Shown here: positions 24,301 to 36,800 of the stretch, piece after piece
Layout of the letters: each line of letters begins with the position of its first letter
How positions within the stretch are numbered: the stretch's first letter is position 1
Source of the DNA: Wuchereria bancrofti
Lineage: Eukaryota > Nematoda > Chromadorea > Rhabditida > Onchocercidae
DNA: 64,000 nucleotides
Reading direction: 5' to 3'
Assembly (NCBI GenBank): GCA_005281725.1
Contig: SSBO01000014.1
Coordinates: 132,541-196,540 of the forward strand
The notes under the pieces: generated by a model
Told to the model about the DNA's origin: nothing
Database searches by the model: none
The model's input: the letters and a program-made list of their open reading frames with translations, nothing else
Program-made: the position numbers and the translations under genes

Positions 24301-26229
24301 ATCACTTCACTTCTCCTTGTCCACTTTTCTTTCCTTTCTCAAAAAATTAAAATGCATACTACTACAAGTTGAATTTTTTTTTTTCTTTTTGATTTCTTCC
24401 ACTACTAATTTCTTCATTGCTCATCAATTCCTATTTCCAAAAAATTCATTTCACCTCCCTTTTTCACAAATCATCATCCATCAATATCATCATTCTTTTC
24501 ATTTCAACCTCATCTTCTCCCTACCATTTGTCTATTTTCCCCCTCTATCTCTCTCTCTCCTCTCCTCTCTTTTCTTTTTTTTTTTTTGTTTTTATGACAA
24601 AGATTTTTCCCTCCGATAAATTATCGTGTTTTTGTAAGTAAATGCTAAAAGTTAGAAGCGCACAAAAAGGAAGGAGAAGAAGAGGAAGAAAGAAGATATG
24701 AAGAAAGTAATGAAGAATAAATTATAATAAGATTAGATTAATAACATCTAATGCTGTGTTCCTTTTCCATCTTTTTTTTTTCCCTCTCAAATTTCTCCTA
24801 ATTTTTCCTTCCTTCTTTCTTCCTTCTCAATTTTCTATGATCATTTTCCATTTTTGTTTCTTCCTTTTTTTCCACACTTTAATCTTATAAAAATTAATAA
24901 AAGAAAAATGAGATGTATCTTTTAAATATCAGTTAGATGTTAATCATTTTGAAGTTTGGATTAACGTGCCATTATAACTGATTTTAGTAGATTGATTTAC
25001 TTCGATATTACAATCAACAAAATATTAGGCTAACAAATCACATTTGTATAGAATGAAATAGGATTTGTGATTTATTGATATTTTGTAAAAGCAACAATTA
25101 AATGAATGTCTGATAATTTATGATGCTTAAAATATTTGTAATTTAGTTTACTCATTAAGTAAATAAGTAATATTTTTTATTTCCTAACAAATAGTTTTTT
25201 CTTTCCCTGTCTTAAAACTTGTGATTGAGTTAGACGATTGATTATATCATAGATCAAAGATTTAAATTTAACTTCAATTCTATACGTTCTAAACTCATAT
25301 TTAACAACTGCCATTTTTCATCATAGCTTTTATATAAATCCGCATTTCCCTACAATATTTCATCATTTTCATACTATCATTTTAGAAACAGTTATTATCT
25401 TAGTAATTTAAAATTGAATTAATAATTACTTTTGCTTTTTTTTTGCTTCTATCTATCGTACAAGTATCGTTTAAATATTTCAGTGTTTCTTAATTATCAA
25501 TCCATCTTATTTATTAAACAAGAAAGTATTTTTTTGATGTAATTACTAAAATCTATTAAATATTATACAAAATGCTAACAGTACTTTTAAACATTATACT
25601 ATCTTAAGTAAGCAAAAGTAAATATCATTTGAGTACTTTAGCACATTATTACTGGTCGGGCAAATATCAGTTTAATAACATAAACTTCATGGTTAATTAT
25701 TACCCGGGGAAATAACCAAAATAAAAGGTTAGATATTTCCCATCATATATGGACATGAAATGGATTTAAAATGAAGAATTTGGTTAGATCGTTTAGTGCT
25801 ATTTGTTGGCAACATAATGCAAGAATGTGTAATATGCCTCATACCCGACACCAAAATCAGGAATCGACCCCTTCTCCGCCATCTTTCACCCCCTTCCCCT
25901 CCCCCCCTCCCCCCCCGGATGTGTCATCGTCTGTCGGGCGACGTCAGCGCTCCTCCTTGTGCTTTCATTTTTCGCGGCCCTGGAGTGTTACCAATATGCG
26001 GCCTACTGATTTTCATCCATGTGTACTATTTGTATTTGCTAAAATTGCTACTAATTTAAGGTGTTGTTTCTTTTTTTTCCTTTTTTTTTTCTTTTTTTTT
26101 TTGTTTTTAAATTATAAATGATTAAATTAAAATGTAAGATTATAAAATTAATCAAAATTGTAAAATTAATACAACATAATGAATGAACAAATTGAAAGGA
26201 GCGAGTGTTTTGTTGTAATAATATATTGA

Positions 26230-26279
26230 TATATACATATAATGTATGTATGTATGTATGTATATATGTATATGTGTTT
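26230..26279. repeat. TATG microsatellite
   Basis: An alternating TATG/TATA tract upstream of the myosin gene. Confidence 0.85.
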
Positions 26280-26425
26280 GTTCGTTGTTTTAATTTTCAT
26301 GCAAAAATGTGATTTTTTTTTATTTATGATGAATCGCAAATAATAATAATAGAAGATGCAAATTTATGTAATCATGAAGGAAATTTTAAATGACGAATAA
26401 ATATGTGCATTAATTGTCTTCACCG

Positions 26426-26968
26426 ATGCTTGATCAGGAATGGAATTCCAGAGTAGAGCCATTCGATCAAGCTAAAAAGAAGGAGCGAATGGTCCAATGG
26501 CTGGCACAACGTCGGAGATCTCTTATCTGCAGGTCCATAATGAAAATATTTGTCAAATTTGTTATTTCTTTTAACAGATTATAAATATAAATTGTTTAAA
26601 TTATTAAGCAATCAAAAAAAAAAGTGCGGAAATATAGCAAAAAAAATGAAGAGAAATGAAATATGAAAAAGGAAGAAATTTGAATGAAGAAAGGAAGAAT
26701 AATGAAAATAATTTGTATGTTTTATTTTACCTTTCATCAGAGTATTCACTAATGATCAACATGAATTTTGTCATACGGTGAATTGATTAAAAGTTTAAAA
26801 ACAGGCCAGCATAAATTTTCAGAATAAATTTGGGAGCAAGATTATATAATTCTAAATGCCGCTTTTTCCAGTTTTAATTTTTGATTACTATTGATAGGCG
26901 TCACATTATCCATATTCAAAGGACTATTACAGAGACTGTAGAAACAATAAGCGAAATTGATTATTCAG
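26426..26968 (+). CDS. Candidate short exon pair just upstream of the myosin gene
   Basis: An ATG at 26426 opens a coding-like frame (MLDQEWNSRVEPFDQAKKK...) to 26532, ending TGCAG|gtccat. Phase-compatible sequence resumes at gatag|26898 and reads RHIIHIQRTITETVE... to 26968. There the TCAG that acts as the myosin exon acceptor is followed by GTGCAA, a possible donor; unspliced, the frame stops at 26993 (about 66 aa). The composition is charged and helix-like. I do not recognise it, and it is not in the myosin frame. It may be a small gene, an upstream ORF or an alternative 5' exon of the myosin, for example using AGA|gtagag within the first exon. Confidence 0.3.
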
Positions 26969-29900
26969 GTGCAAAAGGGTATTGTAGCTGATCCAGCGCT
27001 TCAAGCAGAATGGGCAAAGAAAAGACTGGTATGGGTTCCACACGAAACGGAAGGTTTCGTTAGTGGAAGTATCAAAGAAGATCGCGGGGATGATGCTGTT
27101 GTTGAGCTTGTTGATAATGGGAAGGTTAATCTACTGGAAATATATATCAATGATTTAAAGATAATATCAGATTGACGTTTATTTGTGGTATATTTTGGAC
27201 TGACATTTTGAAATGCAACAGCTTAAGGGTTTTGACTCTATGAGCCTTTGAGTCATTTCACAAGGTTTCTACGTAGGAATATTTTTCTGTTTAACCCACT
27301 GATATTTGTATAGGATATTATGTTATAATGCCGAAATTGAATTAATTTCAATGAAAAAATTTCCTTCCTTTTTCCAGCGATTGACATTGAGCAAAGATGA
27401 TTTACAAAAAATGAATCCACCGAAATTCGATAAAGTAGAAGATATGGCTGAATTAACATGTCTCAATGAAGCTTCCGTCCTGCACAATCTCCGGGAACGC
27501 TACTTCTCATCCCTTATTTATGTAAATTCACATCTTTTATTATAGGATTTGTATTGTTTGAGAGAAAAGGAAAAAATGAATTCAGAAACACTAACAGCCC
27601 AATCAACTTATGGTTTAATTTAAGTGATTAAAATGGCTGGAGGCGTTAATTTCTTTATTTGTATGAATGGCGCTTGGTCGCATTCGTCGTCCAGTTAAGC
27701 CGCGACGTAGAAAACGCCCTTTACAAAATGTCCAGGTTATCATAATCTTGGTATAAGTGGGTATTTTTCTTCTCTGTCGACAAACCAAATGTGAAATGCG
27801 TTGTTCATGTACATTTTAGACCTATTCTGGCTTATTCTGTGTGGTCGTTAATCCATACAAGAAGCTACCGATCTACTCTGAGACATTAATCGAGGCATTT
27901 AAAGGAAAGAAACGTCATGAAATGCCACCCCATATATTTGCAATCGCAGATACTGCTTATCGGTCAATGCTTCAAGGTCATCTATAATCTTATCATTTAT
28001 TCACAAAAGTAATTTACGAAAGAAAATATGGACAGGCATGTCGCTTATCAGTGATCATTCATCTGCAACAACATAACCAAATCTGTTGTTGGTGGTGTTA
28101 GTGTCATCAATATCAAGAATGTTGGAGAAACATTTTGTATTTAATAACTTATCTCAAGCAATGCTATCACTATAGATGTAAATTAATATTTCACTGGTCT
28201 TTTGGTACATGCAAGTCCAAAAATTCGTAAAACTGTTGATTTTGTTTCATGAAATCTTGAGCTTGTATAAATCTGACCAACTGTAATCTGTATGACCGAT
28301 AGTAAAATTTTGCACTCATAAGCATAAAACTCTCTCTCATCAGTATCGCTCTTGGCCATTCTTTGTCATTTCTTTAAAACAAAAACAAAAACAAAGAGAA
28401 AAAAATGGAACAGAATAATGTCTAACGAAAATCGAATTATTACTGTTATAATTTTCTTTTTCAGAGCGGGAAGATCAATCTATTCTCTGCACGTAAGTCT
28501 TTTTTTTTTCTTTTTTTTATCCTCCGACATATTTTATTTTTCATTTAAAAATGGATAATTGTTGAAATTCGGATTTATTTCCGTTTTGTTATTTCCTGTG
28601 CTGCAACTTGCGACTATTTTTCTTTTTTTTGCAGTGGTGAATCTGGTGCAGGTAAAACGGAAAATACAAAAAAAGTTATCCAGTATTTAGCTTATGTGGC
28701 TGGTGCAACAAGGCAGGGCAAAAGTAATTCTCCATCAAAGGTATCGTTTTATTTCATAATTTAGCAAGCTGCCAGCGAAAGAATAGAGTGGAGTAATTGG
28801 GTAGCACTACTGCTGAAAGAAATGATAATTATTAAAGATTTTCATAGTATGTCTGCTTGCATTTATTGTCGAAAGGTAATCTTATTCAGTTTGAATGCGT
28901 ACATCAAAGCGTTTACGATTTAATTTAAGCTAAATTTTGACAAGACATAAAAAAACTTTTTTGTTGCAGCAGAAACAGGACTTGGAGAATGTTATCGTAA
29001 GTTTTTTGCAGCACTTAGTATGCTTATATATGTTACTAAGTTTATGTCTGTGAATGTCACAGGTTATCCGTCTTCGTATGTTTGGTCGTTCAAGCCTAAA
29101 AGTTGATGTCCAGTTTTATTATCCATAACTTTTTTGGATGCATAATTTTTCTTTACTTTCAATCTTATTTTTTTTTTTTACTTTTTTGAATTTTTGTTAT
29201 TTATTGTGTTTTATTTTCGGTCTCGTCGTTTTGGTTTACCTTTTCTTTTTAACTAGAAGTTAATGCTTGCCGGCATATAATTTCAATTTTTGCTTTTTCC
29301 CTTTGTTTTTATAATTTGTTCAATCGACATCTTATTAAAAATTCTGCTTAGCATTTTTATAACCGTGGGAGCAATTTCTTAACTAGTTAGCATGGTGATT
29401 AGTAACTATGCAAAAGGAAAAAAACTTGAAATCTTTCAAATAATATCAGTATCATTATTCGTGTATTTACATGTTGAATTTATCACAATGAGCACGAAAG
29501 TGACAGCCTTGAAGTAAAATGCATGATTAATTTACCAACTCCGAAAATTTCCTTGCATCCACTTATTTCATAACAATGTCCTCGAAATTTGTTTAATAAT
29601 TCAAATGTCCTACTTGAACAAAACTTTTAAAACCCCATAATGAATGGAATTGCGCTGAAAATTTTTATTTTGGAATCAAAGCTAGCTTAAAAATTATCGC
29701 TTTCGAACATTAATCGGGGAGAAAAATTGCAGTTTATAAATCATTTTTGATAAGGAATTTTTTCGGACAGAGTCGCAAGCACGCTTGTAATATGTGATAC
29801 TTACAGCATGAAATGCAATAGAAATGCCACTTACAATTCGAAATATTCGGGATGTTACTTTTCAGGGTGAATTGGAACATCAATTACTGCAGGCTAATCC

Positions 29901-32900
29901 AATTCTTGAAGCATTCGGTAATAGTAAGACTGTTAAAAATGACAATTCATCAAGATTTGTAAGTTTTTTATCTTCTCTTCTTTTTCTTAACTAAAAATCC
30001 AAGACCACCGAAATTAGAAAAAAGGTTCTGGACGATAACAGTATCTGACGTTATACAATGCCAAAGTTTAGCTTTCGAAAAACCCCCTACCAATTAGGTA
30101 GTTAATAGTCGTATAACTTTAACTGGTCAATGACATGTTATCTTCTGCATTTATTTAAAGTTTCTAGAATGCATGCTATGGCGTATTTCAACTTAGCTCA
30201 GTTCTTATTACTTCTTTGTCGTGATGAAGTTCCTGGTTTCATTTTTGAAATTTTTTTTTTTCTTGTTGCATATAGAGAAACAATCTGTATAACTACTTTT
30301 CCTTTTTAGGGTAAATTTATCAGAATTAATTTTGACATGTCTGGGTATATCTCCGGCGCAAATATTGAATTTTATTTACTTGAAAAATCTCGTACATTAC
30401 GTCAAGCAACAGATGAACGATCATTCCATATATTTTATCAATTCCTCCGTGGTACTTCTGCAGCTGAAAAGGGTTATTATTCTTATCAAAATTAGAATTC
30501 ACGTCTAAAAAATTCCGACTTTAACAATCAAACTTTTTTTTAAACATGAATTCAACTCATTACTTATAACGTTTCGTAAAATTATGATTATGTTAAGTGA
30601 TCATAAATTTCAGGAAATTTTCTTCTGGAGGATGTTGATAAATATCGTTTCCTAAATAATGGCTATATAAATTTACCTAATGTTGATGATGCCAACGAAT
30701 TTCATAATACCGTTCGCTCCATGAAAATTATGGGTTTTCAAGAAGAAGAAATTACATGTAAGATACTTTTTGGATAGGTTTCAACTAAGGTACTAATGTA
30801 ATCATTGTTCAGTTCGTCTTGCAAAAATATGTAAGATTGAACCATGTCGTTCAAAAATGTTTCGAGTTTGTTAAGTTTCTTCATAAAAATGACTTATTGC
30901 AGCTGTTCTGCGACTCGTATCTGCCGTATTACTTTTTGGAAACATGGAGTTTTTCCAGGAAAAGAAATCAGATCAAGCTATTCTGCCAGATGATCGAGGT
31001 TAGAATACAAAATACAAAAGAGTCAATTAGGGTAGTTTTTTTTTTTTTTTTTTTTTAATATTGCCTTTTTTGTTTTTTTTTAAATAAAACTGCTCTAAAT
31101 AATGCTGTTTTTATTTGCAGTTTCGCAAAAATTGTGCCATTTATTAGGCTTACCGTTAGTTGATTTTACAAAAGCTTTTCTGCGCCCTCGCATAAAAGTT
31201 GGTCGAGAATTTGTACACAAAGCACAAAATAAGGAACAAGCAGAATTTGCCGTAGAAGCTATAAGCAAGGTTCATATTTCTTTGGTTTTGTGTAGATTCG
31301 GAAAAAATTTTTTTATCGTGATTATCATATCATTTTTTCAATTTAATGCTGATATAGACCCCGTAAATGTCGACCACGAAACTTGCAGTGTTTTTCATCA
31401 AGTCATTTCATTTAATTATACTGTTTGTTCAAACGTTTGTTGTATTGGTATTTTTTAGTTACTATTACCAGTAATCAAGTCTGCTGTGAAAAATTACAAA
31501 ATCAGAATTATGAGCATACGTAATTTTTTTTTACACGTAATTTTGTAGGCATGTTATGAAAAGATGTTCCGGTGGCTGGTTGGCCGTTTAAACAAATCCT
31601 TAGATCGAACTCGTCGACAGGGTGCCTCATTTATAGGTATATTAGATATTGCTGGGTATGTTCTGTTAATTATTTTTAATAGTTGATGTTTACTAAAAAT
31701 TAAAACTACTATATAGTATTTGCTGCTTTTATAATGATTCACAACTATAATTTGAGATTTAGTCTACATTTAGGTTTTAATTATCTGAAACATTACTGTT
31801 GCATGCCATGTTCTATAGTATATAAAAATTTTCAGATTTGAAATTTTCGAACTAAATTCATTTGAACAATTGTGCATCAATTATACAAACGAAAAACTGC
31901 AACAATTATTCAACAACACAATGTTTATCCTTGAACAAGAAGAATATCAACGTGAAGGCATTGATTGGAAATTTATCGATTTTGGCCTTGATTTACAGCC
32001 TACTATTGATCTCATTGAAAAAGTAATTTTTGTAATAACTTTCTTAATTTGAATACTTTCTTGCACGATTCATTTGAATTCATTGCACCAACAGTTTATA
32101 GCAAATCCGACTTGGTTTTCATATCATATTTAAAATAACTCTTTACAATGTTTTAGCCGATGGGTATTCTGGCCCTTCTAGATGAACAGTGTTTATTTCC
32201 AAAGGCAACTGACAAATCGTTAGTCGAAAAATTGCTTGTCAATCATTCAAAACATCCAAAATTTGTTATTCCGGAAATGCGTGCAAAGTCTGATTTCGCT
32301 GTAATACATTATGCTGGTCGAGTGGATTACTCTGCTGATCAATGGCTTATGAAAAATATGGATCCTCTCAATGAGAATGTAGTAGCGTTGTTCCAAAATT
32401 CATCCGATCCATTTGTTGTGAGTATTTGGAAAGACGGTAAGTTGATTATATATTTTACCTCAAGGTGTATCTTGGCTAACAAATTCGTTAAACTGTATAT
32501 CTTTAGATTCATTTTTTTTAGATTCAGAGTATTAATTACTTTTTTTTTTTTTTTTTAAAGCTGAGTTTGCGGGCATATGTGCTTCCGAATATAGTGAGAC
32601 AGCATTTGGCGTACGTACTAAAAAGGGAATGTTCCGTACTGTGAGTCAAATGCATAAAGAGCAGTTAACTCGTTTGATGACCACGTTGCGAAATACGAAT
32701 CCTCATTTTGTGCGATGCATCATACCGAATCATGAGAAGAAAGTTAGTTATCATTTTTATAGATTAGTATCAAATTTCATGTGCTTACAAAATGTTTTAT
32801 CATGCTAACACTACCTGAATTTCTTAATAAGGATATTTTATATACTCTCATGCTGTAAACAATATCACATCGTTTGTATATTTAATCGTAGCATTTAAGG

Positions 32901-33837
32901 CTGGTAAAATATCATCACTGCTAGTCTTGGAACAGCTACGCTGTAATGGTGTCTTAGAAGGCATACGCATCTGTCGACAAGGTTTCCCAAATCGTGTACC
33001 CTTCCAGGAATTTCGGCATCGTTATGAAATACTTACACCAAACATTATACCGAAAGGTTTTATGGATGGCAAGGAAGCCGTGAGGTATCATAGATTTAGA
33101 TTGTTCTTGGGGTTTTGATGGGTAATTAACGTAGTAACGTCCTTCCATAGTATGAACTATGCAGGCTTTTCAACCCTAATTTTACAAAAGACTGTGGAAG
33201 GATTGCCATACATAATATTTTCGTCAAACATTATTTCTCCAACATGGTTAGTATCAGGATATAAAATCTGAGTTTGTTACCAATTTTTTAACCGTAGAAT
33301 ATTAATTTACTTAACTAGTTCATTTGACTCATTTTTTTTTTTTTTTTTTTTAATGTATATTACCGATTGGAGATCAAATTGTGAATTTTAAAAGCAAAAG
33401 GACTTTCATATCTTTCGTGATTAGTTGAATTTCGAATTGCCTAGTATTTTTCTGTCTAATAGTTGTATGATTTGCTAATTCAATTGCTATATATCAATTT
33501 TTTCTGCAGGTTAAATATTTTGATACCAAAATATTACATGTAATATATAAATTTTTGTAGAAAAATGATTGATGGCTTGGAAATGGAAAACAATTTGTAT
33601 CGTATCGGTCAGTCGAAAATATTCTTTCGGACTGGTGTCTTGGCACATTTGGAGGAGGAACGTGATCTGAAACTTACTGGTCTAATTGTGTCCTTTCAAG
33701 CGCAATGTCGTGCTTTTCTTGCAAGACGCTTATACCAAAAACGCATGCAGCAATCGAATGCAATACGGGTATTACAAAGGAACGGCTTGGCATGGCTCAA
33801 ACTACGAAACTGGCAGTGGTGGAGATTGTTTACCAAA
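26969..33837 (+). other. nmy-1: Exon map of the myosin SH3-like, motor and IQ region
   Basis: Exons: 26969-27124, 27378-27521, 27820-27976, 28465-28492, 28635-28740, 28970-28996, 29866-29958, 30310-30472, 30614-30757, 30903-30998, 31121-31269, 31549-31655, 31836-32022, 32157-32436, 32561-32742, 32900-33084, 33561-33837. The P-loop GESGAGKT spans the junction 28492/28635. Switch I NDNSSRFGKF spans 29958/30310. Switch II DIAGFE spans 31655/31836. LRCNGV and [12 protein letters not shown] (the SH2 and SH1 cysteines) lie in 32900-33084. The IQ motifs ([13 protein letters not shown] and [13 protein letters not shown]) lie in 33561-33837. The 27-nt exon 28970-28996 encodes QKQDLENVI in loop 1 and can be skipped without a frame change. 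Confidence 0.88.
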
Positions 33838-36800
33838 GTTAATATTTAATTCAATTTTTCCAAGTTATGAAAATTACCCCATATCTTCTAGTTGATGACC
33901 AACATAGATCAGTAATAAGTCACTGCAGTCGTTCTTGTTTTAAGTGCTGTATTAACTAGGATTTCATTTTCTGAAATTTGGTAACGACAGTCATTTCCAG
34001 GTTAAACCACTCTTGCAAGTTACGAACCAGGAAGCTGCCATTGCTCTCAAAGATGAAGAGCTGAAAGTAGTTAAAGATAAGCTCAGCAAGAAAGAAAGCG
34101 AATATGGCGATATTGAGAAACGCCTCAAACAACTAAGCGAAGAGAGGAACGTCCTTCAAGAACAGCTGCAGCAAGTAAGTACTTTATTAGATTATTTGAA
34201 AAAGAGGTAAGACAATTGAATCTCTCATCCAAATCCATATACTGCCTGTGTTTACAATAGAAGAATCAAATCAGCATTTGCTAAAATAGCATTTGCTGGA
34301 TATAAAGTATTTCAGGAAAGCGAAGAACGAGCCGAAGTCGAAGAGATGCGTGAAAGATTGTCATCAAAGAAAGCGGAATTGGAGGATATGTTGACTGAAC
34401 TGAATTCCAAATTGGATGAAGGCGAAGAACAAGTAGAAAAATTAACGGAAGAGAAGAAAAAATTACAGGTCTGTTCTGCATTGCGTGCATATAATAGTCC
34501 AAAATGATATAATGTAATTTCAGCACTTCTATTTGCATTCTTTTAGGAAACTGTTCGGGATTTAGAAGAACAGCTTGAGGAAGAAGAGCAGGCACGCCAG
34601 AAACTTATGCTTGATAAAGTAAACGTGGATCAGCGATGGAAAAAATTGGAGGAAAAGCATGCTGAGCTAGCTGATTCTTTCGAAAAGGTTCGTTCGCACT
34701 ATAAGTGCAAAAGCTAAAGTCATAATTTTTGCAAATAGTTTCTGTTACTAGTTACTGAGCACGATCGAATCAATAGATCTTATAAAAGGAATGAATTTCA
34801 CGGTAACAGTAAAATTTATTATCCTTCTTTGAAGGTAAACTTCATAAAGTTGCTGGGACGACCGAAGTTGTTTTGAAAAGTATTTATTCTTACCGTATGT
34901 ATACTTCACAAAAGTATTTACACCGTATTTTATTGATAAGATCACAATCGTGTGCTTTTTTAGTTACTTAAAGAGAAGAAAAATATAGAAGAACGAGCGG
35001 CGCAGTTGTCGAATCATCTGTTGGAAGAGGAAGAAAAGGCAAAACACGTTGGAAAACAGCGTTCTCGGGTTGAAATGCAATTGCAAGAGCAGGAGCAAGA
35101 ATTAAAGAAGGAAAAGCAGGTAAACTTTGGTGGACTTCTTTGTTTGTAATTATTTTTATTTAATACATTATATATATGACTAATATTTATACTTATGGAA
35201 TTCTTTTAAGATAAGAGTAGAAGTTGAACGTGTCAAGCGAAAATTGGAAGTAGAAATGGAGGAGCAAAAAGAATTGCTTGAAGAGAAACGAAACAAACTA
35301 GAAGAATTGAATTCCTTGCTCAGTAAACGCGAAGAAGAATTGACAACGCTACTGACAAAGTTATTTTTGTTTTTAAATTTGATTCTGAAGATTTAATCTA
35401 TTTTGAAGAAAAATTTATTAATAAATTTTTTGCAAGGAATCTTTAATACTCGTAGCCGGTGATCTTTTTTAACATCATTTGACATTTGGAACATTTGCAG
35501 GTCAGATGAAGATAGCGCTAACAATATAGTTTTGCAAAAGCAGATTCGCGAATTGGAGTCAGCACTAGAGGAGTTGAAAGAAGATCTTGACAATGAAAAA
35601 GTGCTACGTGAAAAAGCTGAAAAAATTCGTCGTGATCTCAATGATGATTTGGAAACGTTAAGAACAGAATATCTGGAAGCAGCTGATAAAACGGCTATAT
35701 CACTTGAAATACAGAAGAAAAAGGATGAAGAGTTAAAAGAACTGAAGGTATTTTCTATATTTTAATGGTACAAAATTTTTTTTTTCGTGCTTGCAAAAGG
35801 GGAATTGGAATCAAACTTTCATCACAGAATAGAAGATAACAAATTCGCACTTGATTTGTTCCCTTAAAAGTGGTTGCTTTTTCAAAATTTACTGAATTTA
35901 CTGCCATTTCTGTTGTAGAATAGGAAAAAAAAACTCCATAATTGTAATAATTTTATTGGTTTTTTTGTTGTAGCGCGCTCTTGAAATAGCTAACTCCGCC
36001 AGTGATGCAAAGGCAGAAGAACTGAAACAAAAATATCAAAAACACATCGAAGAATTAGACGAACAGGTCAGTTTGTACGATCCATTTTGAAATTACTTGC
36101 ATACTTTATTTATTTGTCTATCGTTTCTCTTTCAGCAGATGTAATAGGCAAGCTTAAGATATTGATAGGTCAGATAACATTGGATTATATGAAAAGACGC
36201 ACATCTTGAATCTCTTTGAAAGGGATAGTGGTCATTTATGTCCAGAAAAAATCTTGCTGTTATCAAGAAACAAAATGTGAATTTAATTGCTTATTTTTCA
36301 GGTTGAACAACAGAAACGATTACGTTCTCAAGCCGAAAAAACCAAAAATTCACTGGATATCGAAAAAGCATCTTTAGCAGCTGAATTGACCGTAGTGCAG
36401 GCAGCAAAAGCTGAAGCGGATAAAAAACGTAAACAAGCAGAAACAGCATGTGTAGAATTAAATGCACGAATAGCAGAACTCGATTCAGCAAAATCGGCAC
36501 TTACCCAGCATCTTGCTAAAGCGCAAAGTGAATTGGATGCCGTAGTGAAGCAAAAAGAAGATGATGAACAGAATGTTTCTACTTTACAGCGAAAAATAAC
36601 ACTTCTTGAACGGCAGTTAGCGGAAGCACAAGATCAGTTGCAGGAGGAAACTAGAAATAAACTTGCAATGCAAACAAGAGTACGGCAGTTAGAAGATGAT
36701 TTAGCGGAATCACTTGAAATGCGCGAAGAAGTGGAACTTAAACGAAAGGAATTAGAAGGGGTGGAGGATTTTTTCTAGAAAATTTAAATATTTTGATTCC

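Larger units (their letters stand above)
15446..26425. other. 11-kb gene-poor, low-complexity region
   Basis: I found no domain-bearing frame or chain of phase-consistent exons on either strand. The region is rich in poly-A/T runs, T-rich frames (for example 24043-24641), microsatellites, a 30-bp tandem repeat and purine/pyrimidine tracts. A GC-richer patch at about 25860-26010, with C runs and GACGTCAG, may belong to the promoter of the downstream myosin gene; that is inference from position only. Confidence 0.5.

Noticed and set aside
24043..24641. Several overlapping T-rich plus-strand frames
   Set aside because: Phe/Ser/Leu-rich low-complexity translations of pyrimidine tracts.
25771..26121. 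Plus-strand 116-aa frame with a Pro/Ser stretch
   Set aside because: The Pro stretch comes from a C-rich tract; more likely promoter or 5' flank of the myosin gene.
29063..29101. Possible second loop-1 cassette exon in myosin ([13 protein letters not shown])
   Set aside because: Phase fits but the donor (gttgat) is weak and the sequence has no counterpart in myosins.
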